64,000 bases of DNA. Origin: Pseudactinotalea suaedae (GTDB taxonomy: Bacteria > Actinomycetota > Actinomycetes > Actinomycetales > Beutenbergiaceae). The translations under genes were made by a program, and so were the position numbers. Shown one piece after another: positions 56,094 to 64,000 of the stretch (position 1 is the first letter of the stretch; each line of letters opens with the position of its first letter). The stretch lies in assembly GCF_009733815.1 (NCBI RefSeq), contig NZ_WNXY01000002.1, forward strand, positions 248,001 through 312,000, read 5' to 3'. The notes under the pieces were generated by a model. That model had not been told where the DNA came from. It made no database searches and worked only from the letters and a program-made list of their open reading frames with translations.

Positions 56094-57811
56094 GCCGTGA
56101 TGCTCCCACGATCGGCGCTCGCCGTGGTGCCATCGGCGGTTCCGGCTGCTCGGACCACCAGCTCGGCGATCGAGGTGTACCCGCCCCAGCCGCCCGCCCG
56201 GCCGGCGATCCGGATCCCGGTCGTGACCTGCGCCGGAAACCGGAACGTGAACGTCCGACGGCCCGTCGCCGCGGCCGAGCACGGGTACGCGGGCTCGATG
56301 GTGGTGCCGTCCACGACACGCCACCCCGCGCCGTCCCGCACCTCGACCTGCGGCGGCTCGACGAACCACCCGGACCCGTTGTCGAACGGTCCGGTCGTGT
56401 ACTCGACGGCGTCGGTCACCACCGGGAACGGCCAGGCCACACCCCAGTGCTCGCGTTCTTTGACGACCCCGTTCCAGGAGTCCTCGGCCCGATCGGAACG
56501 TCCGTCGACGAGCACGCCGAGCTGTCCGGAGCGGCAGGCCGTCGCGAACGGCTGTGCCTGCGGCAGGGCGGCCAGGTTGCTCCCGCCGGCCACCGGGTGC
56601 GGGGGGCTTCCCGGGGCCGGCATCGGCTCGAGGCGCAACCGGCGCAGCGAGAACCCGTAGCTGCTTCCCCCGTAGGTCGAGGCGCCGACGAACCAGTTGG
56701 ACTGCACCCACGCCTCGCGGCCGTCGGCGCTGATGAACTTGCTGGGCACGGTCGTCGCGTACCCGCCGTGACGCGCCTCGGCGGCCAGCGGCCCGCGCCA
56801 CGGGAACGGCCCGAAGTCGTGGGTGAGGATGCGGCGCCAGGGACCCCACGGCGTCGGGGCCTCGTAGAACTCGAACGTGAACTCGGTCCAAGAGGTGTAG
56901 AGGAACCGACGCAGCGGCGCGTTGTAGACCACCCCGCCCTGGGCGAGCACCGACCCGGGCACGGGCTTCGGGCCGGTGACGACCGGCTCGCCGGTGCCGG
57001 TGCGGCGGGTGTCGGTCAGCACGGGAACCCGCTCGGCGAGCGCCGCCGACCAGAGCGGCGCGCCGCCGTCGAGCCCTGCGAAGAAGCGCCACGAGGCGCG
57101 GTCCTGGATCGCGTCGACCCGGACACGCGCGAGGTAGAGGTCCTCCGGGTCGGGCACGACGCCCGAGTAGGAGGTGCGCCAGTTGTGGTCGAGGCCGTAG
57201 GCGTAGACGAAGCCGGCCGGGTCCTCGGCGTCGGGCGGCACGAGGTCACGCAGGACCTTCGCACCCGAGCTGCTCCGGCCGAGGTCGAGGAACATCAGCG
57301 TGGTCATCTCGCCGGTGAACATCGGCCCGGCACCGTGGTGCCAGGTGCGTCCGTAGTCGTCGGAGCGCACGATGCCGGCCGCGGGAGCGGTGTTGAAGGT
57401 GTCGGGGGTCGCGCCGTGGCGCAGGTCCTGCACCGCGAGGTAGAGCTCGTCGCGGCCGTCGCCGTTGCCGTCGACGGCCACCATCCCGGTGGGCTTGCTG
57501 TTGAACCGGCTGGGGTCGGTCCAGACGGGCGCGACGTCCCTCCCGGAGCTGAGCCGCTCGCCGCTGAGACCGGTCGCGGGCGTGCCGTCGATGCGGTTGA
57601 CCAGGATGTCGGACCAGTCGCCGTCGGCGAAGCCGAGGCCGTCGCCGCAGGCGGCGTAGAGGGCGTCGTCGTCGGCCCAGGCGCTGGGCCAGAGGTCGCC
57701 GTCACCGGCCGTGGGCAGGCTGGCGTGCTCCTCGACCGCCACGACGGCGAACGCGTCCGAGTCCGGTGGCACGATGCTCCTGGACCCGGTGGTGGACGCG
57801 TCGGCCGTCAT
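56090..57811 (-). CDS. DUF4185-type propeller protein with C-terminal carbohydrate-binding-like domain
   Basis: A 573-residue protein. Blade segments match those of the 51092 gene product: AAGIVRSDDYGRTWHHG, DGGAPLWSAAL, TPWGPWRRI and PSKFISADGREAWVQSNW, so I place it in the same family. Residues about 410-565 form an added domain ending TTGIRIAGRAGGWGGYTSIAEL, like an F5/8 type C (discoidin) fold. No signal peptide is seen with the start chosen (ATG 57811, four bases after the leuS stop), leaving its location open. A DUF4185 identity is inference from the shared segments. Confidence 0.7.
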   Translation of the reverse strand: MTADASTTGSRSIVPPDSDAFAVVAVEEHASLPTAGDGDLWPSAWADDDALYAACGDGLGFADGDWSDILVNRIDGTPATGLSGERLSSGRDVAPVWTDPSRFNSKPTGMVAVDGNGDGRDELYLAVQDLRHGATPDTFNTAPAAGIVRSDDYGRTWHHGAGPMFTGEMTTLMFLDLGRSSSGAKVLRDLVPPDAEDPAGFVYAYGLDHNWRTSYSGVVPDPEDLYLARVRVDAIQDRASWRFFAGLDGGAPLWSAALAERVPVLTDTRRTGTGEPVVTGPKPVPGSVLAQGGVVYNAPLRRFLYTSWTEFTFEFYEAPTPWGPWRRILTHDFGPFPWRGPLAAEARHGGYATTVPSKFISADGREAWVQSNWFVGASTYGGSSYGFSLRRLRLEPMPAPGSPPHPVAGGSNLAALPQAQPFATACRSGQLGVLVDGRSDRAEDSWNGVVKEREHWGVAWPFPVVTDAVEYTTGPFDNGSGWFVEPPQVEVRDGAGWRVVDGTTIEPAYPCSAAATGRRTFTFRFPAQVTTGIRIAGRAGGWGGYTSIAELVVRAAGTADGTTASADRGSITA

Positions 57812-57815
57812 CCGG

Positions 57816-60311
<2,496 letters not shown>

Positions 60312-60369
60312 GGTCGCGTTCGATCCCTCGTGCTCGTGCGGTGCTGCGCTGACTGGATCCTCCGGGCAC

Positions 60370-60393
60370 AAAAAAGCCCCTCGGGCGAGGGGC
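60370..60393 (-). terminator. Intrinsic terminator in the leuS leader (attenuator)
   Basis: On the minus strand, GCCCCTCG pairs with CGAGGGGC (60386-60393 with 60376-60383) and is followed by six T (60375-60370). It lies between the leader peptide and leuS, only 58 bases before the leuS ATG, where it would stop transcription before the gene. Confidence 0.88.
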
Positions 60394-60395
60394 GG

Positions 60396-60425
60396 CCGCG
60401 GCTGAGAAGTCGGTTCTCGCCGCGG
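60396..60425 (-). promoter_or_regulatory. Leader hairpin of the leuS attenuator
   Basis: CCGCGGC plus GAGAA (60425-60414, minus strand) pair with the TTCTC and GCCGCGG arm (60408-60396) with one bulged base and a five-base loop. The hairpin follows the leader stop codon directly and ends two bases before the terminator stem. A GGCGAG stretch in its first arm can also pair with CTCGCC inside the terminator. Confidence 0.65.
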
Positions 60426-60452
60426 CTAGATAAGGAGCAGCCTGAAGCGCAT
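60426..60452 (-). CDS. Leucine leader peptide of leuS
   Basis: An eight-residue frame, MRFRLLLI, with three Leu codons in a row (CTG CTC CTT) and an Ile codon, then TAG, placed directly before a hairpin and an intrinsic terminator in front of leuS. This is the layout of ribosome-mediated attenuation: scarce charged tRNA-Leu would stall the ribosome and favour readthrough. The ATG has no near ribosome site; see the -10-like hexamer at 60459-60464. Confidence 0.72.
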   Translation of the reverse strand: MRFRLLLI

Positions 60453-60701
60453 GGGGTCATCGTACTCGCGCCTGTCTCCTCTCGCGATCTCGAGGAGCCC
60501 TCCCGGGCAGGACGCGACCGTCTTGCAGCCCCGGCCTCCGCGCATTGCGGAACGCGCCTCGACGTCAGTTCCACAACGGCACGATCCGGGGGACGTGGCG
60601 GGAAGCACCCCGCTGTCACTTCTGCAACAGTGCGAGCGGCGAGCAGCCGACCGGTGGACGCCAGCTCCACCGCCCGAAGCAGCGACGCTGACGTCCGCGG
60701 A
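60453..60701. other. Non-coding stretch upstream of the leuS leader
   Basis: No convincing gene is seen. On the minus strand a TACGAT hexamer (60464-60459) lies six bases before the leader ATG and could be a -10 box of a leaderless transcript; a weak TCGCGA sits 17 bases upstream of it. The rest shows no repeat or terminator after uxuB. Confidence 0.4.
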
Positions 60702-62069
60702 TCAGGCGTGAATCGCGTCGACCTGGGTCAGCACGGCGGTCGTAAGCTCGTCGTCGCCGCCGAGGCCGAGCAGGTCGAGGACGGCGGGGACGGCGGTCGC
60801 CAGGTCACCGGAGGTCGCGGCGGCCTGGGCCTTGGCGACCGTGGCGTCGTGGATCGGCGCCCCTTCGCCGCGCAGGTGCAGCACCCAGGCGGCGAGCGTG
60901 GTGGCGCCGCCGACCGGCACGTTCCCGGCTGCCCGCTCGGCCCGCACCAGCGGCACCGTGCGGACGGGCAGCTTCTGCGAGCCGTCGTAGGCGATCTGCG
61001 CGGTCAGGTGCCGCACCCGGGCGTTGGCGTAGCGGTCCAGCAGCGCGGCCGTGTATGCGCTGATCTCCTCGTGCGGCAGCCCGAGATGCCGCTCGGCCTC
61101 CTGCCACCACTGCTCCACCCAGCCGCGGCAGGCGGGGTCGGCGATCGCGGCGTCGATCGTCGCGTGCCCGCGGATCGAGCCCGCGTACGCCAGCAGCGTG
61201 TGCGATCCGTTGAGCAGCCACAGCTTGCGCCGCTCGTGCGGCTCGACGTCCTCGACCAGTTGCGCCCCCGCGGCCTCCCACTGCGGCCGACCCGCCGGGA
61301 AGGTCCCGCTGATGACCCACTCCGAGAACGGCTCGGTGGGCACCGGCGAGGCGTCCTGCGCACCGATCGACTCGCGCACCAGAGCGCGGTCCTCGTCGGT
61401 GGTGGCCGGCGTGATGCGGTCGACCATCGAGGAGGCGAAGTCGACGTTCTGCTCGATCCACGCCACCAGCGCCGGGTCCACCGTCTCGGCCGCGCTGAGC
61501 ACGACCGCGCGAACGGCGGCACCGTTGTCGGGCAGGTTGTCGCACGACATGATCGCGATCGGCCCAGCACCGGCCGCGCGGCGTGCGAGCAGGCCGGCCA
61601 CGAGCTTCATCGGCGCGGTCGTGACCGCCGCCCGCGGATCGCCGGCGAGCCCCGCGACGTCGGCCGCGACGGCGCGGTCGGCGCGGTCGATCGTGCCGTC
61701 GTCGGCCCGCCGGTACCCGGCTTCCGTCACGGTCAGGCTCACGACGGCGACCGCCGGGTCCTCGAGGTAGCCCAGGTAGGCCTCGTGCTCGTCCGAGCGG
61801 TGGACGGCGGCGATCGAGCCGATCACCTCGGTCGCGTCACCCCCAGCACCCTTGGTGACGAGCGTGTACAGCCCGTCCTGGGGCGCGAGCGCCTCGGCGG
61901 CGTCGGGACGACGACCGGTGAACGCGGCGATCCCCCACGCGGCGGCGTCCGGCGCGTGATGGGTGTACCAGGCCGCGTGGGCGCGGTAGAAGTTGCCGAC
62001 GCCCAGGTGGACGATCCGCACCGGGGCCGCGGCGGGCATGCCGGGCAGCGAACGAGACAGGCGGGTCAC
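60702..62069 (-). CDS. uxuB: Fructuronate reductase / mannitol dehydrogenase family (UxuB-like)
   Basis: A 455-residue NAD-dependent polyol dehydrogenase. The dinucleotide site is IVHLGVGNFYRAHAAWY; the family segments IMSCDNLPDNG and catalytic-Lys region RKLWLLNGSHTLLAY follow. Next to uxaC the likely reaction is D-fructuronate (or tagaturonate) to D-mannonate (or altronate). GTG 62069 overlaps the uxaC stop (GTGA). The dehydratase that would complete the pathway is not in the window. Confidence 0.85.
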   Translation of the reverse strand: MTRLSRSLPGMPAAAPVRIVHLGVGNFYRAHAAWYTHHAPDAAAWGIAAFTGRRPDAAEALAPQDGLYTLVTKGAGGDATEVIGSIAAVHRSDEHEAYLGYLEDPAVAVVSLTVTEAGYRRADDGTIDRADRAVAADVAGLAGDPRAAVTTAPMKLVAGLLARRAAGAGPIAIMSCDNLPDNGAAVRAVVLSAAETVDPALVAWIEQNVDFASSMVDRITPATTDEDRALVRESIGAQDASPVPTEPFSEWVISGTFPAGRPQWEAAGAQLVEDVEPHERRKLWLLNGSHTLLAYAGSIRGHATIDAAIADPACRGWVEQWWQEAERHLGLPHEEISAYTAALLDRYANARVRHLTAQIAYDGSQKLPVRTVPLVRAERAAGNVPVGGATTLAAWVLHLRGEGAPIHDATVAKAQAAATSGDLATAVPAVLDLLGLGGDDELTTAVLTQVDAIHA

Positions 62070-63484
62070 AGCTTGAACACCTTCCGGGGGTTGGTGGCGA
62101 CGAGGTCGTTGATGGCGTCGAGCGCCTCGTCCATGGCCAGCGAGTGCTCGGCGACGAGCCCGGCGAGGTAGCCCGCGTCGAGGCGGCGCGACATGTCGTG
62201 GCGGGCGGGGATCGAGCAGTAGGCGCGGGTGTCGTCGATGAACCCGGACGTGCGGGAGAACCCGGCGGTCTCGGTGACCGCGGCGCGGAACCGGCGGATC
62301 GCCTCCGGGGCGTCGATGAACCACCAGGGCACGCCCACGTACACGCTCGGGTAGAACCCGGCGAGCGGGGCGACCTCGCGTGAGTACACGGTCTCGTCGA
62401 TCGTGAACAGCACGAGGTTGAGGTTGGGGTGGGTGCCGTAGGCGTTGAGCAGCGGCGAGAGCGCGTGGGTGTACTCCACGGTGGTGGGGATGTCGCAGCC
62501 GACGTCGGGACCGAACCGCTCGAAGGTGGCCCGGTGGTGGTTGCGGCTGACGCCGGGGTGGATCGTCATGACGAGCCCGTCCTCGCAGGACATCCGGGCC
62601 ATCTCGCTGATCATGTGACGGCGGAACGCGTCGGCCTCGGCATCGGTGGCCGAGCCCGCACGCGCGGCGGCGTACAGCCGGCCTGCCTCGCCGGCCTCGA
62701 GCACGAGGGTCTCGGCGTCGACCACGCCGTGGTCGGTGGAGACCGCGCCGTGGTCGATGAAGTAACGACGGCGGTCCTCGAGCGCCGCGATGTAGCCGGC
62801 GTAGTCGTCGACGGCGATCCCCGCCGTCTCCCCCAGTCGCGTGACCCGTTCGTTCCAGGTCGTCTCGCGCGGGTCGAGGTAGCGGTCCGGGCGGAAGGTC
62901 GGGACCACCCGGCCGGCGAAGGTCGGGTCGGCCGCGAGCGCCTCGTGGGGCGACAGGTCGTCACAGGGGTCGTCGGTGGTGGCGAGCACCTCGATGCCGA
63001 AGCTGTCGAACAGCGCGCGGGGCCGGAACTGCGGGGTGGCGATCTTCTCGGCGATCGCGTCGTAGATGGCGTCGGCGGTCTCGGCGCTGGGCCGCTCGGT
63101 GACGCCGAAGATGCCCGCGAGCTCGTCGATCAACCAGTACCGCACGGGTGTGCCGCGGTAGGCGCTCCAGTGCTCGCACAGGATGCGGAACGCACGCCGG
63201 GACGCCGCCTCGTCGAGCGGGCCCTGCCCCACCCCGAGGTCGGCGAGCGAGACGCCGTGGGCGTGCAGCATCCGGGTGACGTAGTGGTCCGGCGTGATCA
63301 GCAGCGAGGTGGGGTCGGTGAACGGGATGTCCTCGCTCAACCACTGCGGCGGCACGTGCCCGTGGGGGCTGATGATCGGCAGGTCGGCCACCGAGGTGTA
63401 CAGCTCGCGCGCGACGTCGCGCATGGCCGGGTCGGTCGGCAGCAGTCGGTCGGGGTGCAGCTCCAGTGCAGGCATGGTGGTCAT
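62066..63484 (-). CDS. uxaC: Glucuronate isomerase
   Basis: A 472-residue uronate isomerase. The metal-site motif ISPHGHVPP is near the N terminus, and GLVMTIHPGVSRNHHR and LFTIDETVYSREVAPLAGFYPSVYVG are characteristic. It converts D-glucuronate to fructuronate and D-galacturonate to tagaturonate. It lies 72 bases after a lacI-type gene and is coupled to uxuB. Confidence 0.93.
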   Translation of the reverse strand: MTTMPALELHPDRLLPTDPAMRDVARELYTSVADLPIISPHGHVPPQWLSEDIPFTDPTSLLITPDHYVTRMLHAHGVSLADLGVGQGPLDEAASRRAFRILCEHWSAYRGTPVRYWLIDELAGIFGVTERPSAETADAIYDAIAEKIATPQFRPRALFDSFGIEVLATTDDPCDDLSPHEALAADPTFAGRVVPTFRPDRYLDPRETTWNERVTRLGETAGIAVDDYAGYIAALEDRRRYFIDHGAVSTDHGVVDAETLVLEAGEAGRLYAAARAGSATDAEADAFRRHMISEMARMSCEDGLVMTIHPGVSRNHHRATFERFGPDVGCDIPTTVEYTHALSPLLNAYGTHPNLNLVLFTIDETVYSREVAPLAGFYPSVYVGVPWWFIDAPEAIRRFRAAVTETAGFSRTSGFIDDTRAYCSIPARHDMSRRLDAGYLAGLVAEHSLAMDEALDAINDLVATNPRKVFKL

Positions 63485-63556
63485 GCTTGGACGATTGCCT
63501 GGTGCGGCGCCACCTATTGCCAGCCCTTGCTGCGCAGCCGCCTCGTGCAGGCCGGC

Positions 63557-64000
63557 TCAGGCGTGCTCGGGACCCGGCCCCGTGCTCGCCCGCAGCACGA
63601 GCTTGGACGGCAGCACCACCGGCTCGGTCGAGGTGCTGCGGGCACCGCCCACGAACGCCAGCACGTGCCGCACCGCGCGGGCGCCGAGCTCGCGCTGCGG
63701 CGATGCCACGGTGGTCAGACTGGGCGAGACGATCTCGGCCGACTGGGTGTTGTCGAACCCGATCACGCTCACGTCCTCGGGGACCCGCTTGCCCATCGCC
63801 AGCACGCCCCGCATGAACCCGATCGCGATCATGTCGTTGTAGGCCACGACGGCGGAGGTCGGGTGCGCGGCCCAGGCCGCGGCCGCGCGGATGCCGCCGT
63901 TGACGGTCGGCGGCACCGGCCCGACACGGCGCACGGTCAGCCCCAGGTCGTGCCGGGCGTCGCGCAGGGCACGCCACCGGACGCCGTCGGGCCAAGCCGC
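63557..64000 (-). CDS. LacI-family regulator, C-terminal part (truncated by window end)
   Basis: The frame is open to the last base, so the HTH end lies outside. The visible 147 residues are the end of the effector-binding domain: AVVAYNDMIAIGFMRGVLAMG, EDVSVIGFDNTQSAEIVSPSLTTVASPQRELG. Its place before uxaC suggests it regulates hexuronate use. In the 72-base gap, ATTGCC occurs twice, 22 bases apart (63494 and 63516), a possible but weak regulatory feature. Confidence 0.85.
   Translation of the reverse strand, partial: AAWPDGVRWRALRDARHDLGLTVRRVGPVPPTVNGGIRAAAAWAAHPTSAVVAYNDMIAIGFMRGVLAMGKRVPEDVSVIGFDNTQSAEIVSPSLTTVASPQRELGARAVRHVLAFVGGARSTSTEPVVLPSKLVLRASTGPGPEHA

Overview
The window is high-GC DNA (roughly 70% or more by eye) with dense, often overlapping genes and many GTG starts (plus a TTG and a possible CTG). 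Several features point to a Micrococcales actinobacterium of the Cellulomonas/Actinotalea type: a mycothiol-type DinB/maleylpyruvate isomerase protein, a DUF3097 gene, a CIRCE-controlled hrcA-dnaJ pair, and the order leuS, comEA, comEC, holA, rpsT, lepA, hemW, hrcA, dnaJ, rsmE. The genus is inference from gene content. I saw no tRNA, rRNA, insertion sequence, prophage or CRISPR array.

The conserved backbone, mostly on the minus strand, is split by accessory blocks. Left part (0-17 kb): the end of a phytoene-dehydrogenase-like oxidoreductase, a fused heterodimer-type ABC exporter with one degenerate ATP site, an APH-fold kinase, a Tat-exported Dyp peroxidase, a GNAT, then rsmE, dnaJ and hrcA with a CIRCE operator, DUF3097, two proline-rich membrane proteins, hemW and lepA. 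Block 17-30 kb: an ABC-2 exporter fused in one operon to a DesK/DesR-type two-component pair; two acetyltransferases; a lipoprotein plus the transglutaminase/alpha-E/ATP-grasp cluster; 3-oxoacid CoA-transferase subunits divergent from a thiolase; a PemK/MazF-like protein; and rpsT. Block 30-34 kb: holA, comEC (competence domain only) and comEA.

Block 34-47 kb: a HerA/DUF853 ATPase, a DinB-fold protein with an ECF sigma factor, several small proteins, a minus-strand run (Ser/Thr kinase, haloperoxidase-like hydrolase, small ORF, MerR regulator, small-multidrug exporter, GPP34 protein, membrane proteins) with a MerR-type promoter of 19-bp spacer, and a LAL-type LuxR regulator.

The most interesting region is 47.7-57.8 kb, directly downstream of leuS. 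It holds two DUF4185 proteins (family now linked to endo-D-arabinanases, GH183), a DUF2961 protein (GH172), a CUT1-type sugar importer without its ATPase, a PfkB sugar kinase, a KpsF/GutQ-type arabinose-5-phosphate isomerase domain without CBS domains, a LacI repressor and a paired ATCGAT operator. Together they read as a pathway for D-arabinan (or another D-furanoside polymer): lipoprotein cleavage outside, import, cytoplasmic trimming, phosphorylation to D-arabinose 5-phosphate and isomerisation to ribulose 5-phosphate.

leuS itself has an apparent leucine attenuator: a short peptide with three consecutive Leu codons, a hairpin and an intrinsic terminator with six U. The window ends with hexuronate genes (uxuB-like, uxaC) and a truncated LacI regulator.
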